Shown here: piece after piece, positions 52,681 to 60,941 of the stretch
How positions within the stretch are numbered: the first letter of the stretch is position 1
Layout: every line of letters starts with the position of its first letter
Assembly: GCA_020845495.1 (NCBI GenBank)
Contig: JADLFM010000128.1
Coordinates: 186,001 to 250,000, forward strand
Source of the DNA: Chloroflexota bacterium
GTDB taxonomy: Bacteria > Chloroflexota > UBA6077 > JACCZL01
DNA length: 64,000 nucleotides
Reading direction: 5' to 3'
Notes under the pieces: generated by a model
What the model saw: only the letters and a program-made list of their open reading frames with translations
What the model was told of the DNA's origin: nothing
Databases searched by the model: none
Program-made: the position numbers and the translations under genes

Positions 52681-53307
52681 ATGCACCTATCCCCTCATCG
52701 CCCCGATGCATCCCCATTCGCGGCCACCGGCGGCGCCGCCCTACTCGTGATGGTCGGCGCGCCGGGCTCCGGGAAGTCGTTCCTCGCCCGCCGTCTCGCG
52801 GCGGCACTCGCTGCGGACCTCGTTCAAACAGACGTCGTGCGGAAGGAAATGTTCCCCCAGCCGCGCTACACGACGTCTGAGGCGAGCGCGGTCTACGCCG
52901 AGTGCCACCGCCGCATCGCGCAACTCCTCGAGCGCGGCCATCGTGTCATCTTCGACGGCACGAACCTCCGCGAACGGCGCCGACGCCTGCTCTATGCGCT
53001 GGGAGAGGAGCGGGGGGCGGTTGTCATTCCGGTGGCGGCGTACGCGCCGGTAGCAGCGGTGCGCGAGCGGCTCGCTCAGCGCGCGAGTGCTCGTGATCCG
53101 CAGGATCGCTCGGACGCCGACTGGGGCATCTATCGACGCCTGGCCAGGGATGCTCAACCCATTGTGTACCCACATATCGTCGCCAATACCACCGTCGATC
53201 CAGCGCCGCTGATCCGGCTGCTCCGCCGACTCCTGGCCGGAGCAGCCCGGCGCACCCACCACGAGCGAGTGGATTCTCCCTCGTCTCCGGAACGCGGGCT
53301 GGGGTGA
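52681..53307 (+). CDS. AAA_33-type P-loop kinase
   Basis: 208 residues. Walker A GAPGSGKS near residue 26, LVQTDVVRKEMF (acceptor region), VIFDGTNLRERRRR (Walker-B-like Asp), and a C-terminal lid with RLAQRASARDPQDRSDADWGIY. The family includes gluconate/zeta-toxin-like and polynucleotide kinases; small-molecule phosphorylation is expected, substrate unknown. ATG 52681 is used. No strong ribosome-binding site is seen, and a TATACT -10 at 52643-52648 suggests a short leader. Confidence 0.8.
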   Translation: MHLSPHRPDASPFAATGGAALLVMVGAPGSGKSFLARRLAAALAADLVQTDVVRKEMFPQPRYTTSEASAVYAECHRRIAQLLERGHRVIFDGTNLRERRRRLLYALGEERGAVVIPVAAYAPVAAVRERLAQRASARDPQDRSDADWGIYRRLARDAQPIVYPHIVANTTVDPAPLIRLLRRLLAGAARRTHHERVDSPSSPERGLG

Positions 53308-53476
53308 GGAGTACTCCCGGTAGGCTGTCGGATGGGAGTGCTTCGGATGAGAGTGCTTCGGGCCGTTGACTGGTGCTGCGACTGGGCCATTACCCACGCC
53401 GAGCGGCCACTCCCTTGAGGAAGCGGCCACCCCCAGGAAGGCGAGATGTGGACCGCCGACTGTGTACAGCCCCGGC

Positions 53477-53953
53477 TCAGCCGGCAGCGGCTCCCGTTCT
53501 GCGAGCAAGCTCACCAGCGAGATCGAGGCGACGGGTGCCGCCGGCTCGGGTGCTCCACTCCTCGCGCGGGACCATCCAGAACACTTCGAGCTCGTTGCCG
53601 TCCGGATCCTTGATGTAGAGGCTTAGGCTCGCGCCGTGATCGGACTCACCGACGAGTGCTCCGGCCGCGATCAGCGCCTCGCGGGCGCGGGTCAGATCCT
53701 CGATGGTGGGGACTTCCCAGGCGGCGTGGTACATGCCGACGCGCTCGCCGTGGGTGGGCGGTGGCGCGCCCGCACCGATCCCGAACAGGCCCAGGTCGTG
53801 GTGATTGTTGCTGCCGCTGGCACGGAGGAAGACGGCCTGCTCGTTTCCGCCCTCAATAGGCCGGAAGCCGAGGACGTCGCGATAGAACGCGAGCGACTGC
53901 TGGGCGTCGCGAACGTACAAGACGAGATGATTGAGGCGGCTGATCGTGAACAT
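53477..53953 (-). CDS. VOC-family (glyoxalase/extradiol-dioxygenase fold) protein
   Basis: 158 residues from ATG 53953 with GGGAGA upstream; the longer upstream frame consists of repeat-derived low-complexity sequence and is rejected. Two beta-alpha-beta3 units: RLNHLVLYVRDAQQSLAFYRDVLGF and MYHAAWEVPTIEDLTRAREAL, with likely metal ligands His (LNHLV), His (YHAAW) and Glu (ELEVFW). KDPDGNELEVFW is the conserved signature. A small-molecule isomerase, dioxygenase or resistance role is possible. Confidence 0.82.
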   Translation of the reverse strand: MFTISRLNHLVLYVRDAQQSLAFYRDVLGFRPIEGGNEQAVFLRASGSNNHHDLGLFGIGAGAPPPTHGERVGMYHAAWEVPTIEDLTRAREALIAAGALVGESDHGASLSLYIKDPDGNELEVFWMVPREEWSTRAGGTRRLDLAGELARRTGAAAG

Positions 53954-54356
53954 CGCGTGCATCTCCCGGCTCGATGTGTCTCCCTGAATTGGCTGGCGCC
54001 CTGGATCGGCTGGCGCCCTGGATCGGCTGGCCCCCTGGATCGGCTGGCGCCCTGGAGTCGACTCTCGCTCATACTCTGCAACCCACGATCTGGCGCCGCG
54101 ATTCCTCACGCTCGACGTAGGTGCTACGTCTCCGAGGCGGGAGCGGATTTCCCACCAGCCGGATCTGAGACCCCCACCATCAGGTGTCCCGGCATCCGTT
54201 GCCATCGAGCGTCCCGGCATCCCTCGCCATCTGAGGTTCCCTGTAGCTGGGGCTCAGCCCGGCGAGATCCTGCAACCGGATTGAGATGTCGTTGGTTTGT
54301 GAGATGGCACGCTCCGTGCAAAGAAGGGCGCAGATAACCAGGACCGCGAGGCGTCT
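53954..54356. other. Gap with 17-bp tandem repeats
   Basis: About 400 bp. A 17-bp tandem repeat lies at 53988-54055, and short CCCGGCATCC-type repeats near 54187-54222. No supported gene apart from the small ORF starting at 54357. Confidence 0.5.
53988..54055. repeat. 17-bp tandem repeat, 4 copies
   Basis: Unit ATCGGCTGGCGCCCTGG at 53988, 54005, 54022 and 54039, with single changes in copies one and three. It lies just upstream of the VOC gene start. Confidence 0.9.
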
Positions 54357-54524
54357 GTGGATCCCGACAGCGACAACGACCTGAAGGCGGACTCTCCCGA
54401 GGAGACGATCCAGCGAACCCGCAAGCTGCTGGCGCGCTCGCGGGCCACGCTCGATGCTGCTGCGCGCCGCCTCGCCCAGTCGCGGCGAATCGAGGACGCG
54501 AGTCCCGACGTGGACGGCGAGTAG
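54357..54524 (+). CDS. Small helical protein, 55 residues
   Basis: GTG 54357 to TAG 54524, with GAGGCG upstream. An acidic N-terminus (DPDSDNDLKADSPEE) is followed by an amphipathic helix rich in Arg/Ala/Leu (TRKLLARSRATLDAAARRLAQ) and an acidic tail. The pattern looks protein-like and the codon use fits. No family recognised. It is the only coding candidate between the VOC gene and the Ebo-type cluster. Confidence 0.45.
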   Translation: MDPDSDNDLKADSPEETIQRTRKLLARSRATLDAAARRLAQSRRIEDASPDVDGE

Positions 54525-54620
54525 GCTGCTGGGCAGGTGTTCCGCCCAGATGAGTCACAGGCGCCCGCTTGTGGCCGGAGCGGTGCGGTGGATCCGCGAC
54601 GACTGGTCGGCTACAGCGCG

Positions 54621-54659
54621 GCCGTGTTGCTGGGCCGTGTTGCTGGGCCGTGTTGCTGG
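54621..54659. repeat. 13-bp tandem repeat, 3 copies
   Basis: GCCGTGTTGCTGG at 54621, 54634 and 54647, immediately downstream of the alkaline-phosphatase-superfamily gene (minus strand). Confidence 0.9.
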
Positions 54660-54675
54660 CGTACTGAGTGCTGCT

Positions 54676-56013
54676 TCAGCCGCGCGGGTGGCCGAGCAGG
54701 CCGAGAAGAATCTCAGGTACGGCCCGCATGTCGACCTCGTCTGACGGAGGACGAGAAGCGCTCGGATCGGCGACGACTAGGGCAGGTCGTCGCGGCTCCA
54801 TGTCGGCGGGGCGCCCGTGCGATCCCCGCACCAGTTCCGGGCGGAGCGGAATCGACCTGGTGGCTGGATCGAAGAACAGCTCGACCGGGTCGTAGGCTGG
54901 CTTACGGTGGATGTCGATCTCGCGGGCGTAGGGCGGCGCGAGCACGTCGTCGAGCCACCAGTAGTATTGGAACCAGGCGTCTGACGCGGCGATGGCGATC
55001 AGGTCGCCGCTGGACGGATGGTCGATCTCGTAGGCGCGCTGCTCGTCGCGGCTCAGCACCCGCTCGACGCCGGTGATCTCGTCGAGTGCCCGTCGCGCGG
55101 CTGCCTCCTCGCCGGGCTTGACGTAGACGTGCGCTACTTGATGATCGACCATCGCGAACGCCCGGCTCAGTTCCAGGTCCAGGTACTCGTGGCCGCCGAT
55201 GGTCCGAACCGAGAGCAGGCCACGCTGCCGAAGCTCGCGGTTCAGCAGGACCGGGCGGCTGACGTCGGTCATGGCGTACTCGCCGAGCAGCACGACGGCA
55301 GTATCGTCGCGTAGCCCGCGCCGATCGAGCCCGTCGAGCAGGCTGGCGACGATCTGATCCATGGTGCGAAGGTCGGCTTTGAACTGCTCGCTCTCAGCCC
55401 CGAAGCGCTGGGTGTTGTAATCGAGGTGTGGCAAGTACGCCAGGGTGAGGGTCGGCTGGTGCTGCTCCAGGGTGTCGAGCGTGGCTCTCGCGATCCACTC
55501 GCTCGCCTTCGCGCCGGCCAACGGTCCCCAGTACCAGGGAAGTTGGAACCCGCCGTGCTGCTCGGCCAGACCCTCGTAGTAGCCGACCGGCTTCGAGTAG
55601 CACCACGGAACCAGGCCCCCGTCGAGGTGGATTGGCGCGGGTGTGACCACGATGTCGACACTCGCGAACATGGTGTTCTGGAAGAACAGCAGCGCGGTCG
55701 TCGCGGCCGCGTCAGACGCGCGTAGCATCTCCCAGACCTTGGGCCGCTTCACCATGCTAGTCGGCTGGTCCCAGAAACGGATGGCGTAGCGATCGCGCTC
55801 GAACAGGCCGTTGCACACCACGCCGTGCTCGCGCGGTGACGCCCCAGTCGTCAGCGTCGCCTGCGCGGTGCAGGTCACGGCCGGGAACGGCGGGCGCAGA
55901 TCGACCGCGTACCCCTGCTCGGCCAGCGCCGAGAGGGTCGGGGTGGCGGCACGGTCGGCGAGATGTCCGCGAGTGAGGCAGACGAGGTCGAGCACGAGGA
56001 CGCGCTTCGCCAT
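54676..56013 (-). CDS. Alkaline-phosphatase-superfamily protein, EboF-like
   Basis: 445 residues; AAAGGAG before ATG 56013. N-terminal Asp (VLVLDLVCL) and Thr nucleophile region (FPAVTCTAQATLTTGASPREHG) match the phosphodiesterase/nucleotide-pyrophosphatase fold, as does HLDYNTQRFG. Where AP-superfamily enzymes have the metal-binding S-D-H-G-M, this protein has GEYAMTDVSRP, so the Asp-His pair is replaced. From memory, Ebo-cluster homologues carry a similar S-E-Y-G motif and the same NGLFERD-x-RFW-type segment, which is why EboF is proposed. Last gene of the six-gene minus-strand cluster; probable role in processing or trafficking a prenylated or phosphorylated metabolite. Confidence 0.8.
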   Translation of the reverse strand: MAKRVLVLDLVCLTRGHLADRAATPTLSALAEQGYAVDLRPPFPAVTCTAQATLTTGASPREHGVVCNGLFERDRYAIRFWDQPTSMVKRPKVWEMLRASDAAATTALLFFQNTMFASVDIVVTPAPIHLDGGLVPWCYSKPVGYYEGLAEQHGGFQLPWYWGPLAGAKASEWIARATLDTLEQHQPTLTLAYLPHLDYNTQRFGAESEQFKADLRTMDQIVASLLDGLDRRGLRDDTAVVLLGEYAMTDVSRPVLLNRELRQRGLLSVRTIGGHEYLDLELSRAFAMVDHQVAHVYVKPGEEAAARRALDEITGVERVLSRDEQRAYEIDHPSSGDLIAIAASDAWFQYYWWLDDVLAPPYAREIDIHRKPAYDPVELFFDPATRSIPLRPELVRGSHGRPADMEPRRPALVVADPSASRPPSDEVDMRAVPEILLGLLGHPRG

Positions 56014-56106
56014 CGCGGGTCTCCTTTGGGATGACGTACGGGGTGACGTGTATGAACGACGCTCACCGCAATTGTCGCCGTGGCCCGCGCCGCGAGGCGC
56101 ACCGGG

Positions 56107-57018
56107 TCAGGTCACGGCGTACAGCCGGGCCGCGTACAGCGCCGGCACGATCAGCAACGCTACCACGATGCCGTACTCGAAGCCTCCGCCCCCGGCGCTA
56201 CACGCCGCATCGAGCAGGAGTAGCGAGAGAATGCACACCTTGATCGCGCGGCGAATGTTCGGCGCGGATGGCGCCTGAACGACGTTCCCGATGACCCGGA
56301 GCGTGGCCGCCGCGAACAGGGCCAGGAACGGTGCAACGGCCCAGGGTGCGGCGAAACGGCCGGCGAGCGCCAGCCAGATGACGCCGCCGACGACGGCCAG
56401 GTCGGCGCCGAAGACGAGGCTGGCGATGCCACGATTACCGCCCCAGACCTCGCCGGTGCTCAGCAACGTCACTGCCGTGATGTACAGAAAGATGATGAGC
56501 GCAACCGGCAGCGCCGACCAGAGCCAGACTTCGGGGCGCAGCGTGGCCGCGCCACCCGATGCCCCGAGCATGACGTTGAGGAAGCGGCAGGCGCCCATGT
56601 TGACGCTGCCGACGTACTCGATGCGCTTGCCTCGGGCGTCGTACAGCGTAATGCAGGCCGCGAGCAGCGCCGCCACGATCAGGCTGGTGACGCTCACGCC
56701 AACCGCGAAGATGCAGCCAAGGCCAAGCAGCCGCGCACCGAGCGCCAGCGCCGAGCGAGCATCGATCCGGCCGCTCGGGATCGGCCGCTCGGGGCGCTCG
56801 ACCTTGTCGACGTCGCGGTCGTAGTAGTCGTTCAAGACGACACCGCCGGCGTACAGACAGACGCTGGCCAGCACAAGAACGATCAGGTCGCGCCAGGACA
56901 CTTCGACGCCGCGCGTGACGATCAAGTAGCCGGCGACGATATCGCCGGCTGCTGTGAACAGGTTCGGGAGACGGACCAGCTCCAGGTAGGCTCGCGCTTG
57001 CGGCGACCGTACGAGCAT
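56107..57018 (-). CDS. eboC: UbiA-like prenyltransferase, EboC-like
   Basis: 303 residues from ATG 57018, about eight to nine membrane helices. The first prenyl-diphosphate site is NDYYDRDVDKVERPERPIPSG (N-D-x2-D-x3-D), the second the shorter YDARGKRIEYVGSVNMG. The sequence LELVRLPNLFTAAGDIVAGYL and the GACRFLNVMLGAS segment resemble the EboC branch of UbiA proteins found in ebo clusters, where the acceptor is unknown. Transfers a polyprenyl group to a small acceptor at the membrane, or serves in metabolite traffic. Same strand and close to the AP-type gene (93 bp) and the Zn-dehydrogenase (156 bp). Confidence 0.85.
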   Translation of the reverse strand: MLVRSPQARAYLELVRLPNLFTAAGDIVAGYLIVTRGVEVSWRDLIVLVLASVCLYAGGVVLNDYYDRDVDKVERPERPIPSGRIDARSALALGARLLGLGCIFAVGVSVTSLIVAALLAACITLYDARGKRIEYVGSVNMGACRFLNVMLGASGGAATLRPEVWLWSALPVALIIFLYITAVTLLSTGEVWGGNRGIASLVFGADLAVVGGVIWLALAGRFAAPWAVAPFLALFAAATLRVIGNVVQAPSAPNIRRAIKVCILSLLLLDAACSAGGGGFEYGIVVALLIVPALYAARLYAVT

Positions 57019-57174
57019 CAACGGCGGTCCGGCCTACGCCGGCGGTCAAGCGGTCCCGAGCGAAGATCGGGCGCGCAGACGAGGCGCGCGCCCCGGCGTC
57101 CGTGCGCACTCATCATCCTCGTCGGCATCCTGGGCCAGCAGACGGCAGCATGTCGCGGTGAGGGTACCAGACGC

Positions 57175-58230
57175 CTAGCGTGCGCTGCCGTGCAACGCCA
57201 CTTTGACGACGTCGCGGTCACCAAGGCGGTAACTGCCCGAGAGCGCCCGGAAGCCCTCCATAGCCCGCTCGATAGGGAGCGGCGTGACCAGTTGCCCAAT
57301 CGGCAGTTCGCCGCGTTCGAGCACCTTGAACGCCCGCACGAAGTTGTCGTTGCCGCCGGTGCCCCAGACCGCTTCGAGGCGCAGGTTCTTCCGCATCAAC
57401 TGTTGATTCGGGTTGATCTCCAGGGTGCCGACGTCCACGAAGTGACCCATCTCGACAAAGGTGCCGCTACGCCGCAGATACCCCAGCCCCTCCGGGATGG
57501 CTGGCAGGAAGCCCGCCGCTTCGAACACAACGTCGGCGCCCTCGCCGTGCGGGGTCTCTGCCAGGACCAGTCGGGTACGCTCGTCTGGATTCTTGACCGT
57601 CGTGATGTCGACCGTCACGTCGGCGCCGAACGCGCGTGCAAGAGCTAGCCGTCCGGCTGGACCGCCGACCACGATCAGCCGCCCGGCCCCTCGCGCCCGC
57701 GCAGCCACGAGCGTCATCAGGCCGATCGCGCCTGAGCCCTGTACGACGACGGTATCGCCGAACTGGATGCCCGAGCGGGAGACACCGTGTACGCCCACCG
57801 AGAACGGCTCGGTCAGGACGCCAACCTCGGGCGGCAGGCTCGTCTTCAGGATGCAGCTTTCAGGATGCCAGAGGTAGATGTAGTCCGCGAAGCCGCCCCG
57901 GAAGTACGGTGGCTCGTCGGCTTGCTGGAAGCCGTAGGCACCGGCCGGGGTGCCGGGTGACAGCACCACACGGTCGCCGACGGCGAGCGGTTTGCCGAGG
58001 AAATCGTGGGTGACGCCCGCCCCAAGCGCCTCGATCGTGCCGACGTTCTCGTGTCCAAGCAAGATCTCGCCGCTGAGGCGCTGATGCTCCCAGTTATGGA
58101 CGTCGGTGCCACAGATCCCGGAAAGCTCCTGGCGCAGCAGGACGGTGCCAGGCTCCGGCTCCGGCACCGGGTACTCGCGAAGGACTAGATCCTTGCCGAC
58201 CATCACGATGGCGCGCCCTATCCGTGCCAT
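57175..58230 (-). CDS. Zinc-type alcohol dehydrogenase (MDR family)
   Basis: 351 residues from ATG 58230 (GGGAGG upstream). Catalytic zinc ligands: Cys in GICGTDVHNWE and the GHE of LLGHENVGTIEALG. Rossmann loop VVQGSGAIGLM. The four-Cys structural zinc loop of classical ADHs is absent (GFQQADEPPYFRGGFADY instead). NAD(P)-dependent oxidation of a secondary alcohol, often a sugar or polyol, is expected. It is embedded in the Ebo-type cluster where canonical clusters carry a 3-dehydroquinate-synthase-like cyclase, so it may supply the redox step on the cluster's metabolite. Confidence 0.85.
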   Translation of the reverse strand: MARIGRAIVMVGKDLVLREYPVPEPEPGTVLLRQELSGICGTDVHNWEHQRLSGEILLGHENVGTIEALGAGVTHDFLGKPLAVGDRVVLSPGTPAGAYGFQQADEPPYFRGGFADYIYLWHPESCILKTSLPPEVGVLTEPFSVGVHGVSRSGIQFGDTVVVQGSGAIGLMTLVAARARGAGRLIVVGGPAGRLALARAFGADVTVDITTVKNPDERTRLVLAETPHGEGADVVFEAAGFLPAIPEGLGYLRRSGTFVEMGHFVDVGTLEINPNQQLMRKNLRLEAVWGTGGNDNFVRAFKVLERGELPIGQLVTPLPIERAMEGFRALSGSYRLGDRDVVKVALHGSAR

Positions 58231-58336
58231 GGTTCGCCTCCCGCGGTAGTGTAGCCGGGCGTCCGTATCGTTGCTGTACAGAACGAGAGGGCGATGGAAG
58301 GGCGTGAAACTCGACACGCGGGCAGCGTCCATCGAC

Positions 58337-59776
58337 TCATTCTTGCCGGATAGCGTCGGAGGACACAGGGGGCGCGGCGGGCTGGAGGCGTGGATGCCCC
58401 GAGATGTATGTGAGCAGCGACGCTACCAGGAAGGCAGTGTACGCGGACACGCCGACCGCCTTGAACCCGCCGAGAGACAACGCCAGACCACCCAACGATG
58501 CACCGAGCGCGATGCCGACGCTCCAGGCCGCGCCGTTGAAGGTCAGCGTCGTGGCCCGGCCGGCTGGGGACTCGTTGGCGAGCACCAACGAGGTCGCGAT
58601 GGTCTGGAAACTGCCCAGGACGTACGCGACTGCCAGGCAGGCGACGGCTGCCGCCGTCGGGATCGGGATCACGAACGGCAGCGCCATCAGCAGGCCGCCC
58701 CCGACTCGTCCGAACACGATCAACCGTCGAGGTGCAATGCGGCCGATCCGTCCGCTCATCAACCAGCCTCCGGAGAGCCCGCCCAGTCCTTGCACCAGCG
58801 ATGTCCAGCCGACCTCTTGTAGCGACAGGCCGTGTTCGAGCACCCAGAAGGCGCCGACGTAGGTGTAGATGTGCCAGAGCCCGATGTTGCCGAACAGCGA
58901 CGAGACGATGAGCAGGGAGGTGGGGTGGTGGCGGAGCAGTGGGCCGTAGGGCGAGGTCAGTGTCCGGAAGCGCAGCCGGCCGGTCCGGGCTGGAGCTTCC
59001 CGAGGCAGGCCGCGCCCGATCAGGAACATGGTCGCCACGACGATCCCGACGAGTGCGCCGAAAGCTACTCGCCAGCCGGCGTACTGGCCGATCGTCGTCA
59101 GGATGGGGATGCCGAGAATCGGGGCACAGGCGGTGCCGGTTGAGGTCCAACTCAAGGCGCGCCGCTGGGCGTCACCCACGAAACGCGTCGCGGCCACGGT
59201 CAGCGTCACCGGCAGCACCGACGCCCGTCCGACGGCGCCCACCATCATCGCGGCGAACAAGAGCCCGTAGCGGGGGGCGAGGCTTGTGCCGAAGGCGCTC
59301 ACCGCCATCGCGCCGAGCCCCACCAGCAAGGCACGCCGCTGCCCGTAGCGGTCGGCAAGCGGCCCGACCGCCAGCCCGAGCAAGGCGGCGAGCAGCATGC
59401 TGACGGCCGGGATCTGCCCGAGCAGCGCGATGGTCGTATCGAGCGACTCGGCCATCACGGGCAGGAACGGGCCAAAGGCGCTCTGGGTGAGGATCGCTGC
59501 GAACGCGGCCAGCGCGATCGACGGGGTGACGAGCGGCCCCACAGGGCCGCCGCGCGGCCCTGTGGCTACGTTTGGTCCTGGCGCCGCTTCCCCGCCGAGG
59601 GGTCCGGCCGTTGCTTTCTGGTGCGTGTGGACGCTCGATTGCTGGTCTGCATCGGCGCCCGACCCGTCGGTGCAAGATGGGGTCTGGCCGGCGAGCAGGG
59701 TGGCCTCGGCTGGCGCTGAGGGTAGCGTCGATGGCGGCGTAGGAGACGGTGTAGCGCCGTCGCCCTCTGCTCGCAC
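58337..59776 (-). CDS. MFS transporter of the Ebo-type cluster
   Basis: 479 residues from GTG 59776; the first 90 residues are Pro/Gly/Ala-rich and disordered-looking, so the true start may be internal, but no better start codon was found. Twelve helices follow (PSIALAAFAAILTQSAFGPFLPVMAESLD onward) with the motif GPLADRYGQRRALLVG between helices 2 and 3. DHA1-like efflux is likely. Only 8 nt separate it from the TIM-barrel gene upstream, so it is surely co-transcribed and is a good candidate exporter of the cluster product. Confidence 0.82.
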   Translation of the reverse strand: MRAEGDGATPSPTPPSTLPSAPAEATLLAGQTPSCTDGSGADADQQSSVHTHQKATAGPLGGEAAPGPNVATGPRGGPVGPLVTPSIALAAFAAILTQSAFGPFLPVMAESLDTTIALLGQIPAVSMLLAALLGLAVGPLADRYGQRRALLVGLGAMAVSAFGTSLAPRYGLLFAAMMVGAVGRASVLPVTLTVAATRFVGDAQRRALSWTSTGTACAPILGIPILTTIGQYAGWRVAFGALVGIVVATMFLIGRGLPREAPARTGRLRFRTLTSPYGPLLRHHPTSLLIVSSLFGNIGLWHIYTYVGAFWVLEHGLSLQEVGWTSLVQGLGGLSGGWLMSGRIGRIAPRRLIVFGRVGGGLLMALPFVIPIPTAAAVACLAVAYVLGSFQTIATSLVLANESPAGRATTLTFNGAAWSVGIALGASLGGLALSLGGFKAVGVSAYTAFLVASLLTYISGHPRLQPAAPPVSSDAIRQE

Positions 59777-59784
59777 CGGGCGGT

Positions 59785-60651
59785 TCAGTAGCCCAGCGCC
59801 CGCAAGTGCTCCAGGCTCTGTCGGGCGGCGGCGGACGGGTCTTCCAGGTAGGGGTAAAGCTCGACGGTCACGAAGCCATCGTAGTCGATGTCGTCGAGGG
59901 CGCGTCGGAAGGCGGCGAAGTCGATGACGCCTGCGCCGGGTGCGAGATGGCGATGCTCGCGGCTGGCGGCGATGTCCTCGATCTGGATGTGCCGCACGTG
60001 TGGGCCGAGCCGGCGGGCGGCATCGGCTGGATCCTCGCCGACGCAGAAGAGGTGGCCCACATCCAGGTTCATCCCCACCATCGGCGACGATACCCGCTCC
60101 ATGAAGCGGAGGTACTGGTCGGTCCGCTCGATAATCAGGCCCGGCTCTGGTTCAATGCCGATGACGACGCCGTGGCGCTCGGCATGCTCGGCGCACTCGG
60201 CGATGGCGTCCGCGAACAGCTCCCAGGCCCGGGCTTCTGTCTGCCCGTCGAGCGGCCCGCCCGGCTCGATCGAGATGGTGGGCGCCCCGATCTTCGCCGC
60301 CAGCGCCAGCGCGCCGATAGTGTGGTCGATCCGCTTGCGACGGTCGGCGGGATCGGCGTCGACGTAGGATGGCAGCCAGAAATCGTTGGCGACGCGCGGC
60401 AGGCTGTCGTCCGCTGCCGGGCCGTGAACCGCCGTCATCATGAAGGCGTTCAGGTTCGAGACGCTGAGGCTCTGCGCGGTCAGATCGGCGTTGATGCGCT
60501 CGATGTCGGATGCCGTGAGCTGCGGCGGATAGGCGTGCGGTGCATCGCACATGATCTCGATCGCGTCGTAGCCGGCTGCCTTGATGGCCGACATCGCCTC
60601 GACCAGGGGGAAACGCCGAAAGGCGCTCGATGCGAACGCAAGTTGAACCAC
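59785..60651 (-). CDS. Sugar phosphate isomerase/epimerase-type TIM barrel
   Basis: 288 residues from GTG 60651 (AGGAGCAG upstream), which gives the standard first strand VQLAFASSAFRRFPLVEAMSAIKAAGYDAIEI. The AP-endonuclease-2-like barrel with metal ligands is visible in VVIGIEPEPG (Glu), MNLDVGHLF (Asp, His), HIQIEDI and FVTVELYP (Glu). Such enzymes isomerise or epimerise ketoses or dehydrate inositol-like compounds. It is shorter than EboE proteins as I remember them, but from the same structural superfamily, so it may take that place in the cluster. Confidence 0.82.
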   Translation of the reverse strand: MVQLAFASSAFRRFPLVEAMSAIKAAGYDAIEIMCDAPHAYPPQLTASDIERINADLTAQSLSVSNLNAFMMTAVHGPAADDSLPRVANDFWLPSYVDADPADRRKRIDHTIGALALAAKIGAPTISIEPGGPLDGQTEARAWELFADAIAECAEHAERHGVVIGIEPEPGLIIERTDQYLRFMERVSSPMVGMNLDVGHLFCVGEDPADAARRLGPHVRHIQIEDIAASREHRHLAPGAGVIDFAAFRRALDDIDYDGFVTVELYPYLEDPSAAARQSLEHLRALGY

Positions 60652-60845
60652 CGCTGCTCCTGTCCTCTGTTCTTGTCGCGGCCGCTCGCGCCATCTCGAC
60701 GCTGTCAGTGCCGCCAACTGCCTGTGTGCTGAACGTGTACCGGTTGGCCGAGCGACCGGTTCCCACAACACGGGCGCCTCGGCCATCTGATGCGGGACCG
60801 GCTCGTGCCTCGACGCAGTACGCCGATGCCGTGGCCAGCCCCTTC

Positions 60846-60878
60846 TTGATGCGGCCTTGATGCGGCCTTGATGCGGCG
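60846..60878. repeat. 11-bp tandem repeat, 3 copies
   Basis: TTGATGCGGCC at 60846 and 60857 and a near-complete third copy at 60868, in the 290-bp gap between the TatD-like and TIM-barrel genes. No gene is seen in that gap. Confidence 0.9.
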
Positions 60879-60941
60879 TGGGTGTCACCGCGACGCGGGT
60901 GCTCGGTCAGGCCCACACCGCACGGGATGAACCCGCTCCGG

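Noticed and set aside
54056..54220. Upstream extension of the VOC protein
   Set aside because: The extra N-terminal sequence is translated from the 17-bp repeats and flanking DNA; ATG 53953 starts the first beta strand and has a ribosome-binding site.
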